The notes: generated by a model not told the origin, from the sequence alone. A stretch of 51,556 nucleotides of DNA from RGIG9041 sp045657265 (GCA_045657265.1 JAZOSU010000014.1:1-51556); one strand, 5' to 3'; shown: positions 34,723-43,395, numbered from the stretch's first letter. Made by a program: numbers and translations.

Positions 34723-34908
34723 TTACATTTGTTTTGCGATATCTATAAGATAACCCATACGCGACCTTAAACTGAGCAGTTCAAAACCAAGTGCATCAAT
34801 AAGTTTTGACTCGTTTGTAAAGTCGATTTTTTTCTCTGTGAGTTCTATACACCGTTTAACATACAAAAGTTCCTGTTTAACGTCAAGTTCAGCCGTTTTG
34901 TTTTTCAT
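34723..34908 (-). CDS. DUF2508-family small protein
   Basis: 61 residues, predicted helical: KQELLYVKRCIELTEKKIDF and LIDALGFELLSLRSRMGYLI fit the DUF2508/YaaL pattern of two antiparallel helices. The function is unknown. Family members often lie near bofA or recR in Clostridia and Bacilli, but no such neighbour is here. AAAGGA lies about 10 nt before the ATG. Confidence 0.7.
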   Translation of the reverse strand: MKNKTAELDVKQELLYVKRCIELTEKKIDFTNESKLIDALGFELLSLRSRMGYLIDIAKQM

Positions 34909-34972
34909 AGCAAAATCATCCTTTCAATAAAATAATTGCCAGAGTGTTAACATTTTATTCAGTTTAATGATA

Positions 34973-35001
34973 TTGAAAAACCGCAGGGAATATGATAATA
35001 T
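34973..35001 (+). promoter_or_regulatory. Promoter of the TPR/LRR protein gene
   Basis: TTGAAA (34973-34978), a 17-bp spacer and TAATAT (34996-35001), about 30 bp before the start codon. Confidence 0.6.
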
Positions 35002-35030
35002 TAATTTGTATTTCAAAGGGAGGTCGTTTT

Positions 35031-36767
35031 ATGAGCAAAATTAATAAACAGTTTACGATAAAATTTGCAATAGCATTTGCCTCTACTGTTGCAGTTTTGA
35101 TTTTTATGATATTTGTAATACTTCGTTCTATGTTTGCTAATATATATATATCCAAAGCAAACGCAAGTTTTGACAAAGGGGATTATGAACAGGCACTTGA
35201 ATATTTTGAAACTGCAAAATACTGGAAAAAGAAAAATCAGACGGTACATATCGGTCTTGCGAAAACTTACGTTGCCAAAGAAGATTTTGAAACTGCAGGA
35301 AAGCTTATAGACGAAGCAATAACCAAAAAAATCACTTCATCAGAAAGCGGTCTTGAACAGCTTCATCTTATGCGTATTAAAATATTTTCTGCAGCAGGTC
35401 AACTTAGCAGTGCAGTAAACTATATAGATTCACTTGACAATCAATACATGCTAAAGAAAATACAAGCTGTACGTCCTTCCGATATCACCTATTCACCTAC
35501 TCAGGGAAGTTACGACCAGAATCTCAAAATGACAATTAACGTGCGCGAGGGAGAAACGGTTTATTACACAACTGACGGAACATATCCCACTAAATTTTCA
35601 AACACGTATACATCACCAATAAAAATAGGTAACGGGAACACAAAAATAACAGCCATTTCGGTTGACAGTGAAGGTCTCGTTTCTCCAATGCTCAGCGTCA
35701 CTTATGAGGTCACGAACGAAAATGAAGCCGTTGAATTTGACGATGCAAAAATCGAAAAGATGGTCAGAAAAGCACTATCAAAAACAAACGGCATTATCAG
35801 AGTGAAAGAACTTGCAGGAGTGACCGAGCTATCAAACGACGGAATAGACGGATACGTAAGAACGTTATCCGATCTTGACCTTATGCCGAATCTTGAATCT
35901 CTGTGTCTTGCAGGAGAAAAAAATCTCATTTCAATATCACAGCTTTCAGGTAAATCAAAACTCAAAACGCTTTATCTTTCAGGCTGTTCTGTGGACAGTG
36001 AAAAAATCAATGCTCTCGGCAGTCTTTCAGCCCTTGAATTTCTTGATATTTCCTCAAACACAGTCACTTCAATCACAGCGCTTTCAGAGCTTACAAATCT
36101 GAAATATGTTTATCTTTCAGGCAACAGAATTGCAGATTTATCACCTCTTGCAGCATCGGAAAACATTCAGTTTATCGATGCTTCAGGTAATAGCATCACC
36201 TCAATTCCCGATTTTAATTCAGCTGAAAAATTAGAAACTCTGCTCCTGAAAAACAACCTTATAAACGATATTTCTACCATTCACAGACTCACAACTCTTA
36301 AATATCTTGATCTTGAAAACAACATCATTAAACAGGGCAAAAACATAGCTTCGCTTGTTAACCTTGAAACGCTTGTTCTGACAGGTAATCCGATGGTTAG
36401 CTTTGATTTTCTCAGCAGTCTTACAAAGCTTACGTCACTTGACGTAAACAGTACTGATTTTATGAATCTCAAACCCATTGAAAATCTTCCTCTCACAACG
36501 CTCAGTGCAAGTAAAACAGAACTGGCAAATATAAGTTCTTTAGAAAAATTCCAAAACCTTTCCTATCTTGAAATTGCCGATACCAACGTTACGGATATAT
36601 CAGTTTTAGAAAAAATGAAAAAATTGGAATATCTTGATATTTCCAACTTAAAAATTCTTGACCCCGCTCCACTTTTTACTATGAAAAGTCTTGCTTCTTT
36701 GAAAGCTACGGGTCTTGATTTCAAAGGAATTGTTTTTGCAAATCCGAATCTACAGATTATCGAATAA
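35031..36767 (+). CDS. Membrane-anchored TPR and leucine-rich-repeat surface protein
   Basis: Probably a surface interaction protein. One membrane segment (about residues 12-33) is followed by TPR-like helices (about 38-140, FDKGDYEQALEYFETAKYW). A chitobiase C-terminal-like beta domain comes next (about 160-225, with VYYTTDGTYPT). An LRR array of roughly 12 repeats of 21-23 residues (about 270-578) shows internalin-type units such as LKYVYLSGNRIADLSPL. GGGAGG lies 7 nt before the ATG at 35031; an upstream in-frame start at 34992 overlaps the promoter. No C-terminal sorting signal, so the anchor is the N-terminal helix. 578 aa. Confidence 0.85.
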   Translation: MSKINKQFTIKFAIAFASTVAVLIFMIFVILRSMFANIYISKANASFDKGDYEQALEYFETAKYWKKKNQTVHIGLAKTYVAKEDFETAGKLIDEAITKKITSSESGLEQLHLMRIKIFSAAGQLSSAVNYIDSLDNQYMLKKIQAVRPSDITYSPTQGSYDQNLKMTINVREGETVYYTTDGTYPTKFSNTYTSPIKIGNGNTKITAISVDSEGLVSPMLSVTYEVTNENEAVEFDDAKIEKMVRKALSKTNGIIRVKELAGVTELSNDGIDGYVRTLSDLDLMPNLESLCLAGEKNLISISQLSGKSKLKTLYLSGCSVDSEKINALGSLSALEFLDISSNTVTSITALSELTNLKYVYLSGNRIADLSPLAASENIQFIDASGNSITSIPDFNSAEKLETLLLKNNLINDISTIHRLTTLKYLDLENNIIKQGKNIASLVNLETLVLTGNPMVSFDFLSSLTKLTSLDVNSTDFMNLKPIENLPLTTLSASKTELANISSLEKFQNLSYLEIADTNVTDISVLEKMKKLEYLDISNLKILDPAPLFTMKSLASLKATGLDFKGIVFANPNLQIIE

Positions 36768-36774
36768 AAAAACA

Positions 36775-36811
36775 AAAAAGCCTTGAAAACTTAGTGTTTT
36801 CAAGGCTTTTT
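36775..36811. terminator. Bidirectional terminator between LRR gene and pduL
   Basis: A perfect 16-bp stem with a 5-nt loop, A and T runs on both sides, between convergent genes. Confidence 0.9.
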
Positions 36812-36829
36812 ATTGTGCAGAAAATTCAA

Positions 36830-37402
36830 TTAGTCAAGAATAAAGCCGAAAGCTTCTCTTGGAAGAGCAACTGCATTTGCTTCGTCTGTATCAATGTGCA
36901 TTGCTGTTGCAAATTTAGGTGAAACACGAAGAACTGTTTCGTTAAATACCATACCGCGTTCTGAATCTACTTTTACAGAAACGATCTGACCGTCTTTAAG
37001 GCCCATTTTTTCTGCATCTTCAGGTGTCATATGTATATGTCTCATAGCTGCAACAACACCTTCTTCGATAGTAACCTCGCCTGCAGGTCCTTTGATGGTA
37101 ATTGCACCTGAACCGCCAACGTCACCGCTCATACGAACAGGAGCGCTAACGCCGAGAGTTCTTGCATCTGTAAGAGAAATTTCAACCTGTGTTTCAGGTC
37201 TTGTAGGGCCAAGAATAGAAACGTTTGCTATTGTTTTTTTAGGTCCGATAAGATCTACTCTTTCTTCTGAAAGGTACTGTCCGGGCTGTGAAAGATCACG
37301 TTTTGGAGTAAGTTTTGCACCTGCACCAAAAAGGATTTCAAGAGCTTCCTGTGTTACGTGAACATGTCTTGCAGACATTTCAACCATAATTTTCTTTTCC
37401 AT
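36830..37402 (-). CDS. pduL: PduL-type phosphate acyltransferase (phosphotransacetylase)
   Basis: Transfers an acyl group between CoA and phosphate, giving acetyl- or propionyl-phosphate. Two beta-barrel repeats carry the zinc-binding histidines in SARHVHV and MRHIHMTPEDA, with MHIDTDEANA near the C terminus. 190 aa from the ATG at 37402, chosen for AAGGAG at 9 nt. No microcompartment shell gene is nearby and no encapsulation peptide is obvious, so it probably acts as the housekeeping acetate-pathway enzyme in the cytoplasm. No acetate kinase gene is in the window. Confidence 0.92.
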   Translation of the reverse strand: MEKKIMVEMSARHVHVTQEALEILFGAGAKLTPKRDLSQPGQYLSEERVDLIGPKKTIANVSILGPTRPETQVEISLTDARTLGVSAPVRMSGDVGGSGAITIKGPAGEVTIEEGVVAAMRHIHMTPEDAEKMGLKDGQIVSVKVDSERGMVFNETVLRVSPKFATAMHIDTDEANAVALPREAFGFILD

Positions 37403-37452
37403 TGCTTTTTTCTCCTTATCAAGTTTTATTAATTTCATAATAATTCATATTA

Positions 37453-37481
37453 ATTTTACTACCTTCCTCCACTAATTTCAA
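37453..37481 (-). promoter_or_regulatory. Promoter of pduL
   Basis: On the minus strand TTGAAA (37476-37481), a 17-bp spacer and TAAAAT (37453-37458). Confidence 0.55.
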
Positions 37482-37518
37482 TAGAAATTTAAAATTTGTA
37501 AAAATACAGTTTTTTTGG

Positions 37519-37547
37519 TAGACTTTTGCTCAAAAAGGTGGTATAAT
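37519..37547 (+). promoter_or_regulatory. Promoter of the AbrB-like gene
   Basis: TAGACT (37519-37524), a 17-bp spacer and a perfect TATAAT (37542-37547). The leader of about 55 nt contains a GC-rich GGGCCCGAC stretch. Confidence 0.6.
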
Positions 37548-37607
37548 ACCGAAGAATAAAAATTAGGGCCCGACGATATACGGTAGCCTTTATGCAAAGG
37601 AGAATAT

Positions 37608-37850
37608 ATGAAAGCTACAGGTGTTGTAAGAAAAGTTGATGAGCTCGGAAGAATAGTACTTCCCATTGAGCTTCGCAGAAATCTTGATATAAGCATTAAA
37701 GATTCTTTGGAAATTTATGTTGACGGAGAAAACATAATACTCAAAAAATATCATCCTTGTTGTGTTTTCTGCGCAGAAGCAAACAACGTCATCTCATTTA
37801 TGGGAAAAAACGTTTGCGGAAGATGCATCGCATCACTTCAGGGTAAATAA
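37608..37850 (+). CDS. AbrB/SpoVT-type regulator with zinc-ribbon tail
   Basis: Small DNA-binding transition-state-type regulator. The swapped-hairpin domain is clear (GVVRKVDELGRIVLPIELRR, then DSLEIYVDGENIILKKY). The C-terminal 30 residues carry two CxxC pairs (CCVFC and CGRC) that could bind zinc. 80 aa; AAAGGAG lies 5 nt before the ATG. It is monocistronic with its own promoter and terminator. Regulatory targets cannot be deduced. Confidence 0.88.
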   Translation: MKATGVVRKVDELGRIVLPIELRRNLDISIKDSLEIYVDGENIILKKYHPCCVFCAEANNVISFMGKNVCGRCIASLQGK

Positions 37851-37860
37851 TAACCTTTAG

Positions 37861-37888
37861 AAAGCGTAAGCACGGCTTACGCTTTTTT
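37861..37888 (+). terminator. Terminator after the AbrB-like gene
   Basis: An 11-bp stem (37861-37871 with 37875-37885), 3-nt loop, then six T. Confidence 0.88.
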
Positions 37889-37897
37889 ATATTTACC

Positions 37898-37926
37898 TTG
37901 CGTTTTGATTATATATATAGTATAAT
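37898..37926 (+). promoter_or_regulatory. Promoter of metG-tatD
   Basis: TTGCGT (37898-37903), a 17-bp spacer and a perfect TATAAT (37921-37926). No T-box leader lies between it and metG. Confidence 0.6.
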
Positions 37927-37968
37927 TATTGATTGATATTTAAAACTTCAGAAAGGAAGCATTTTACA

Positions 37969-39894
37969 GTGGATAAAAAGTATTATATTTCAACCGCTAT
38001 AGCCTACACCTCAGGCAAACCGCATATAGGTAACACCTATGAAATAGTTCTTGCTGACAGCGTTGCGAGGTACAAACGAATGCAGGGCTACGACGTATAT
38101 TTCCAGACAGGAACTGACGAACACGGTGAAAAAATACAGATAAAAGCCGAAGCTGCGGGAATTACTCCCAAAGAGTTTGTTGACGGCGTTGCAAACCAGA
38201 TTAAAGATATCTGGGATATAATGAACACCACCTACGATAAATTTGTACGCACAACCGACCCTGTTCACGAAGAGAAAATCCAGAAGATTTTCAAAAAACT
38301 TTACGATCAGGGCGATATTTATAAAGGTTCATACGAAGGTCTTTACTGCACTCCTTGTGAATCATTCTTTACAGAAAGTCAGCTTGTAGACGGAAAATGT
38401 CCCGACTGTGGCAGAGAAGTTCACAAAGCTAAAGAAGAAGCCTACTTTTTCAAGCTTTCAAAATACGCAAACAAACTGCAAAAACATATAGAAGACCATC
38501 CTGAGTTTATCTGGCCGCCTGCAAGAAAAAACGAAATGATAAACAACTTTATCAAGCCCGGTCTTTCTGATCTTTGCGTTTCACGTTCTTCTTTCAACTG
38601 GGGTATTCCCGTTCCTTTTGATGAAAAGCACGTTGTATACGTTTGGATAGACGCCCTTTCCAACTACATTACAAACATCGGTTACGACCCTGACGGAAAC
38701 CATAGTGAAGAGTACAAAAAATACTGGCCTTGCGATATGCACCTTATCGGTAAAGATATCGTAAGATTCCATACAATTTACTGGCCGATTCTTCTTATAG
38801 CTTTAGGTGAACCGCTTCCGAAACAGGTATTCGGTCATCCGTGGCTTATTATGAGTGACGGCAAAATGAGTAAATCAAAAGGTAACGTTATTTATGCAGA
38901 CGACCTTGTAAAACTCTTTGGCGTTGATGCCGTACGTTATTTTGTTCTTCACGAAATTCCTTTTGCAAACGACGGTATTATTTCATACGACCTTATAATC
39001 GAGCGTATCAATTCCGAACTTGCAAACATACTCGGAAATCTTGTAAACAGAACTATTACAATGGACCGCAAATACTTTGAAGGCAAAGTATGTCACGGTA
39101 GAGCGGAAGCTATTGACAAAGAGCTTATCGACCTTGCTTTAAAAACTCCCGAGTTGGTTGAAAAGCATATGAACGAAATGCACATTGCCGATGCGATAGA
39201 TGACATTTTTGCTCTTCTTCGCAGAGCAAACAAATACATTGACGAGACAGAGCCGTGGGTTCTCGGAAGACCTGACGGAGACAGCGAAAGACTCAAAGAA
39301 GTTCTTTACAATCTCGTTGAGAGCATTCGTTTTGCGGCAACACTTTTAGAGCCATTTATGCCAGACACCGCAAAAGCTATTCACAGTCAGCTCAATCTCG
39401 AAAATGGCGGTCTTGAATCTCTCAAAGAATTCGGCCAAATTGAAGACGGTCACGTTTTAGGCGAAAACTCCATTCTCTTTGCAAGAATAGACGCTGCAAA
39501 AAAACTTGCTGAAATTGAAGAAGAAAACAAAGCAAAAGCTCAAGCCGAAAAACCGAAAAAACCCGAAGAACCGATTATTACTATTGATGATTTCGCAAAA
39601 GTTTCATTAAGAGCCGCAAAAGTTCTCGAATGTGAACCTCTTAAAAAGAGTGACAAGCTTTTAGTTCTCAAAGTTGACAACGGTTTTGAAACCAAACAAA
39701 TTCTCTCGGGTATTGCACAGGCATATAAACCAAGTGACCTTATCGGCAGAACAGTAGTTTTAGTTGATAATCTTACACCTGCATTCCTCCGCGGTGAAAC
39801 AAGCGAAGGAATGCTTCTTGCTGCCGACACCGACAAAGGACCGAAAGTTATTTTCCTTGATAACGATATTCCTGCAGGAGCAAAAATAAGATGA
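37969..39894 (+). CDS. metG: Methionyl-tRNA synthetase
   Basis: Charges tRNA-Met for initiation and elongation. The class I HIGH box is KPHIGN, the KMSKS box is KMSKSKG, and the zinc knuckle shows CTPC and CPDC. The anticodon domain follows, and a C-terminal EMAP-II-like tRNA-binding domain (about residues 540-641, with VSLRAAKVLECEPL and KSDKLLVL) gives dimerisation. The GTG at 37969 is the start, with AAAGGAAG about 9 nt upstream; no upstream ATG fits. 641 aa, normal. It overlaps tatD by 4 bases. Confidence 0.96.
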   Translation: MDKKYYISTAIAYTSGKPHIGNTYEIVLADSVARYKRMQGYDVYFQTGTDEHGEKIQIKAEAAGITPKEFVDGVANQIKDIWDIMNTTYDKFVRTTDPVHEEKIQKIFKKLYDQGDIYKGSYEGLYCTPCESFFTESQLVDGKCPDCGREVHKAKEEAYFFKLSKYANKLQKHIEDHPEFIWPPARKNEMINNFIKPGLSDLCVSRSSFNWGIPVPFDEKHVVYVWIDALSNYITNIGYDPDGNHSEEYKKYWPCDMHLIGKDIVRFHTIYWPILLIALGEPLPKQVFGHPWLIMSDGKMSKSKGNVIYADDLVKLFGVDAVRYFVLHEIPFANDGIISYDLIIERINSELANILGNLVNRTITMDRKYFEGKVCHGRAEAIDKELIDLALKTPELVEKHMNEMHIADAIDDIFALLRRANKYIDETEPWVLGRPDGDSERLKEVLYNLVESIRFAATLLEPFMPDTAKAIHSQLNLENGGLESLKEFGQIEDGHVLGENSILFARIDAAKKLAEIEEENKAKAQAEKPKKPEEPIITIDDFAKVSLRAAKVLECEPLKKSDKLLVLKVDNGFETKQILSGIAQAYKPSDLIGRTVVLVDNLTPAFLRGETSEGMLLAADTDKGPKVIFLDNDIPAGAKIR

Positions 39895-40655
39895 CAGGAC
39901 TTATAGATACCCATGCTCATTTGTATGAGCCTTGTTATATGGAAAACACCGACGAGTTTATGACTGAACTTAAGCAAAACGGTGTAGAAAAAGTAGTTTG
40001 CGTAGGTTGTGAACTCAAAACAAGTGAGCAAACTCTTGCTCTTGCTGACAAATACGATTTCATTTATGCAGAAGTAGGTTTTCATCCTTGTGATACAAAA
40101 GACGTAACAGAAGAAGACTGGCAGCAAATGAAAAAGCTTTTATCTCATCCTAAAGTTGTTGCTCTCGGCGAGATAGGACTTGATTATTACTGGGAAAATT
40201 CTCCAAGAGAAAAACAGATTTTCTGGTTTGAACGTCAGCTTGACTATGCATACGAAATAGGTCTTCCCGTTGTAATTCATTCAAGAGATGCAACTGCTCA
40301 GACTATCGAAATACTCAAAAAGCACAAAATACACAAAGGCGTTTTTCATTGTTACAGCGGTTCAAAAGAGACCCTGAAAGAACTTGTCAAAATGGGATTT
40401 TCCATATCTCTTGGCGGTGTTGTAACCTTTAAAAATGCAAGACGCGCAGTAGAATGCGCCGAGGCTGTTCCTCTTGACAGACTTATGCTTGAAACAGACT
40501 GTCCGTTTATGGCACCCGAGCCTCACAGAGGCAAAACAAACAGACCTGATTACACTATGTACGTTGCCGAAAAAATAGGCGCTCTCAGAGATATGACGGG
40601 CCAACAAATAGCGGACATAACCCGCGAAAATGCAATTAAATTTTTCAATTTATAA
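39891..40655 (+). CDS. tatD: TatD-family metal-dependent DNase
   Basis: Metal-dependent nuclease/hydrolase of the amidohydrolase superfamily, linked to DNA turnover and repair. Metal ligands are visible in IDTHAHL (HxH), ALGEIGLDYY (Glu), VIHSRDA, FHCYSG and LMLETDCPF. The C terminus RPDYTMYVAEKIGALR is typical. 254 aa, full length. Its ATG overlaps the metG stop (ATGA), the common metG-tatD pairing. Confidence 0.95.
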   Translation: MTGLIDTHAHLYEPCYMENTDEFMTELKQNGVEKVVCVGCELKTSEQTLALADKYDFIYAEVGFHPCDTKDVTEEDWQQMKKLLSHPKVVALGEIGLDYYWENSPREKQIFWFERQLDYAYEIGLPVVIHSRDATAQTIEILKKHKIHKGVFHCYSGSKETLKELVKMGFSISLGGVVTFKNARRAVECAEAVPLDRLMLETDCPFMAPEPHRGKTNRPDYTMYVAEKIGALRDMTGQQIADITRENAIKFFNL

Positions 40656-40672
40656 AAATTCTTCAGAAGTTT

Positions 40673-40731
40673 CAAACTTTGCCGTAGGCTTGCCCGACAG
40701 CGTACAAAGGTACGCCGAGTGGCAAAGTTTG
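40673..40731. repeat. Palindromic intergenic element
   Basis: Perfect 11-bp arms (40673-40683 and 40721-40731) enclose a second perfect stem, GCGTAC/GTACGC with an AAAG loop (40700-40715). There is no T run and the inner sequence is GC-rich against its surroundings. It looks like a REP- or BOX-type dispersed element placed between tatD and its terminator. Only one copy is in this window. Confidence 0.5.
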
Positions 40732-40757
40732 GAAGTAGCAAAAAGCATATAATTAGA

Positions 40758-40792
40758 AAACCATCGCGATTTGCGATGGTTTCTTTCTTTTT
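40758..40792 (+). terminator. Terminator after metG-tatD
   Basis: A 10-bp stem (40758-40767 with 40773-40782) with a 5-nt loop, followed by CTTTCTTTTTG. Confidence 0.8.
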
Positions 40793-40855
40793 GTTATTTT
40801 ATTGCTTTTGATATTTTTGTTACTTGTTTTCCCGCTTTTTGCGGTCTGAGGAATT

Positions 40856-41584
40856 TTACATCTCTTTTTTTGTACTATTTCCGGTTTTATAATCTATATC
40901 TACACCCGGTTGAACGTTATAGCAATAAACATTAAAGCAAATACCATCACCCTCATCCTCAACCGAATAAGCTTCCATCTGAACACCCGATGCAAGCAGA
41001 TTATCGTCTATGTACACAGGGGTTATTCTGTACGCCACGTGGTTTCCTGTTTCTTTTATATAGTCTGCCACCATATTTTCAAAAGGTAGCATTCCCTCTG
41101 TGTTCATATAGTTTGTTCCTGTTATAAGATTACCTCTGTTTGCATTTTCTGCAGAAAGTTGCCAACCGATAAGATGGCATCTGTTATAAAGCCATTTGCT
41201 GTTAATAAAATCGTATTTTGCCTGTTTCCATCCGGATGGTTTAATACCGCTTATATCTCCCCTGTCCTCGTATTTGTCCGGCATTGTTTCTTTTCCCAAA
41301 GAAGCAATTGCTTCTCTCGTTCTGCCAAGGAAATCAAGAGTTGTATATTTTTCATACCCCGATGTAGTCAGCTGTTCTTTAGCAAAATCAGGTTTATTGT
41401 CATTAATTACTACAAAAGGTTTTCCCGAAAAAGACGGTATGTCAGATAGCTGAGAAACATTTTGCGCGCCTTGCTGAAAGTTTTCTCCCGAATCTTGCTG
41501 ATTTTTCTCGTCCATTATATAAAAAACAGCTATCAAAATCAAAATGACAGCTAATACTGCAGGTTTTCTGAGTAGTTTTTTCAC
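40856..41584 (-). CDS. Secreted or anchored DNA/RNA non-specific endonuclease
   Basis: A nuclease of the Spd1/EndA-like type. One N-terminal membrane segment (about residues 8-25) directs it outward. The beta-beta-alpha-metal core is seen as LYNRCHLIGWQL (His as the general base) and NRGNLITGTNYMN. 242 aa. The start is GTG at 41584, with AGGAG 10 nt upstream; the preceding gene ends 3 nt before it, so the two form an operon. Likely roles are nutrient scavenging or DNA uptake; neither is proven here. Confidence 0.88.
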   Translation of the reverse strand: MKKLLRKPAVLAVILILIAVFYIMDEKNQQDSGENFQQGAQNVSQLSDIPSFSGKPFVVINDNKPDFAKEQLTTSGYEKYTTLDFLGRTREAIASLGKETMPDKYEDRGDISGIKPSGWKQAKYDFINSKWLYNRCHLIGWQLSAENANRGNLITGTNYMNTEGMLPFENMVADYIKETGNHVAYRITPVYIDDNLLASGVQMEAYSVEDEGDGICFNVYCYNVQPGVDIDYKTGNSTKKEM

Positions 41585-41587
41585 CTT

Positions 41588-41992
41588 TTATATTCTCCTG
41601 TATATTTCCAAAGTTATTTTTTTATGGGAACATCCTACAAAATCTTCCGTTTTTATTTTTTTGAAATTTTCATTTATAGGATCAAATTCCAGATAAACGT
41701 CTGCAGGATAATCTCTGTTCCACTTAAACAAATAAAGTTCAGTTACATCGCTTAATGAAAAGTCGGTGTTTTCAAAAAAACAAATATCATCACACGATAC
41801 ATTTTTTGAAAAGTCAGACGAGATTTTCAACTTTTCGTCTTTATTAAAAAGTTTTGCAGTGCTTTCATTAAGACACAGTTTGCCTTCCCCTACGAGAAAC
41901 AAAAGCTTTTCCGAAACAGCACTGTCACGGCTGAGTCTTTTGCCAAAAAAACTCACACCGCCTGATTTTTCTACACATATTGCAACTTTCAT
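41588..41992 (-). CDS. Conserved clostridial protein of unknown function
   Basis: 134 residues beginning MKVAICVEKSGGVSFFGKR, then LSRDSAV. This N-terminal pattern (CV-D/E-x-x-GG-hydrophobic-F-x-x-R-x-SRD) is one I recall from short clostridial proteins of unknown function, some labelled ribonuclease Z without catalytic motifs; no HxHxDH is present here. No signal peptide. AGAGGT precedes the ATG. It is cotranscribed with the nuclease gene downstream and could be an accessory or immunity-type partner, but nothing in the sequence proves that. Confidence 0.65.
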   Translation of the reverse strand: MKVAICVEKSGGVSFFGKRLSRDSAVSEKLLFLVGEGKLCLNESTAKLFNKDEKLKISSDFSKNVSCDDICFFENTDFSLSDVTELYLFKWNRDYPADVYLEFDPINENFKKIKTEDFVGCSHKKITLEIYRRI

Positions 41993-42013
41993 TTTTACCT
42001 CTTTTAAAAAATA

Positions 42014-42036
42014 AAACCTCGGTTTTTCCGAGGTTT
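42014..42036 (-). terminator. Terminator after serS
   Basis: A 9-bp stem with a 5-nt loop, followed on the minus strand by TATTTTTT. Confidence 0.85.
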
Positions 42037-42043
42037 ATTTTAA

Positions 42044-43339
42044 TTATTTTTCAACTATTTTTTCAACTCCGCCCATATAAGGTCTGAGTGCCTCAGGTAT
42101 ACGAACAGAATATTTTTCTCCGTCAAACTCAAGGTTGTTTTCAAGAAAAGCAATAAGCATACGTGGAGGTGCAACAACTGTATTGTTAAGAGTATGTGCA
42201 AAATATTTTTTGCCGTCTGCGCCTTTGACTTTTATGCCGAGTCTTCTTGACTGAGCTTCACCGAGGTTTGAGCAAGAACATACCTCGAAATATTTATTCT
42301 GTTTAGGTGACCACGCTTCAACGTCATATGATTTAACTTTAAGATCTGCAAGGTCTCCTGAGCAACATTCGAGCGTACGTACAGGAATATCAAGTGAACG
42401 GAAAAGCTCTACGCTGTAGCTCCACATTTTATGGAACCAGTCCATACTTTCTTCAGGTTTACAAACAACAATCATTTCCTGTTTTTCAAACTGGTGTATA
42501 CGGTAAATACCACGTTCTTCTATTCCATGGGCACCTTTTTCTTTACGGAAACAAGGTGAATAGCTTGTAAGCGTAAGAGGAAGGTCCTTTTCATCCGTCA
42601 TAGAATTTATAAATTTACCTATCATTGAATGTTCGCTTGTGCCGATAAGATAAAGGTCTTCCCCTTCTATCTTATACATCATAGCATCCATTTCAGCAAA
42701 GCTCATAACACCTGTTACAACGTTTGAACGAATCATAAAAGGAGGAATACAATAAGTAAATCCTTTATTTATCATAAAATCACGGGCATATGACAAAACT
42801 GCACTGTGAAGTCTTGCAATATCACCCATAAGGTAATAGAAACCTTCACCTGCAACTTTACCTGCAGATTCTTTATCAATACCTGCAAAATGAGCCATTA
42901 TGTCTGTATGGTAAGGTATCTCAAAATCAACCTTTGTCTGCTCTCCGTACTGCTCAACTTCAACGTTTTCACTGTCATCTTTACCTATCGGAACAGACTC
43001 GTCAATGATGTTAGGAATCGTCATCATTATCTGTTTGATTTTTTCACCAAGTTCAATTTCGAGCTGTTCAGCTGCAGCAAGTTTTTCTGACTGCTCTGTA
43101 ACAAGCTTTTTCATTTCTTCGGCTTCTTCTTTTTTGCCCTGACCCATAAGCATACCAATCTGCTTTGATACTTTATTACGGTTAGCACGAAGGTTATCTG
43201 CTTCCTGTTTATTTTTTCTGTTCTGTTCATCAAGCTCAATAACTTCATCTACAAGAGACAGTTTTGAATCCTGAAATTTATTTTTAATATTCTGTTTTAC
43301 CAAATCGGGATTTTCTCTGACAAATTTTAAATCAAGCAT
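42044..43339 (-). CDS. serS: Seryl-tRNA synthetase
   Basis: Class II synthetase charging tRNA-Ser. The N-terminal coiled-coil arm (about residues 30-100) is followed by the catalytic core with motif 2 CFRKEKGAHGIEERGIYRIH and motif 3 VVAPPRMLIAFLENN. The usual bacterial GSGLAVGR before the motif 3 arginine reads NNTVVAPPR, a divergent form, but the Arg remains. 431 aa, normal. GGAGG precedes the ATG. It has its own promoter, overlapping the end of the phosphatase pseudogene, and no T-box leader. Confidence 0.95.
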   Translation of the reverse strand: MLDLKFVRENPDLVKQNIKNKFQDSKLSLVDEVIELDEQNRKNKQEADNLRANRNKVSKQIGMLMGQGKKEEAEEMKKLVTEQSEKLAAAEQLEIELGEKIKQIMMTIPNIIDESVPIGKDDSENVEVEQYGEQTKVDFEIPYHTDIMAHFAGIDKESAGKVAGEGFYYLMGDIARLHSAVLSYARDFMINKGFTYCIPPFMIRSNVVTGVMSFAEMDAMMYKIEGEDLYLIGTSEHSMIGKFINSMTDEKDLPLTLTSYSPCFRKEKGAHGIEERGIYRIHQFEKQEMIVVCKPEESMDWFHKMWSYSVELFRSLDIPVRTLECCSGDLADLKVKSYDVEAWSPKQNKYFEVCSCSNLGEAQSRRLGIKVKGADGKKYFAHTLNNTVVAPPRMLIAFLENNLEFDGEKYSVRIPEALRPYMGGVEKIVEK

Positions 43340-43366
43340 TTTTTATTCCTCCAAAACTATTTGTAT

Positions 43367-43395
43367 ATTATACAACTTTTACCATTATATTTCAA
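43367..43395 (-). promoter_or_regulatory. Promoter of serS
   Basis: On the minus strand TTGAAA (43390-43395), a 17-bp spacer and a perfect TATAAT (43367-43372). The -35 lies in the last codons of the phosphatase pseudogene. Confidence 0.7.

Noticed and set aside
36830..37402. Bacterial microcompartment locus around pduL
   Set aside because: No shell proteins, aldehyde dehydrogenase or signature enzyme lie nearby; the neighbours are an LRR protein and an AbrB-type regulator.
37530..37560. AAGGTGGTATAATACCG as a T-box antiterminator core
   Set aside because: It resembles the GGTGGTACC part only in passing, contains the -10 hexamer of a promoter, and is followed by an AbrB-type gene with no terminator/antiterminator pair.
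37927..37968. T-box or other riboswitch before metG
   Set aside because: Only about 40 bases separate the promoter from the start codon, too short for such a leader; the serS leader is also too short.
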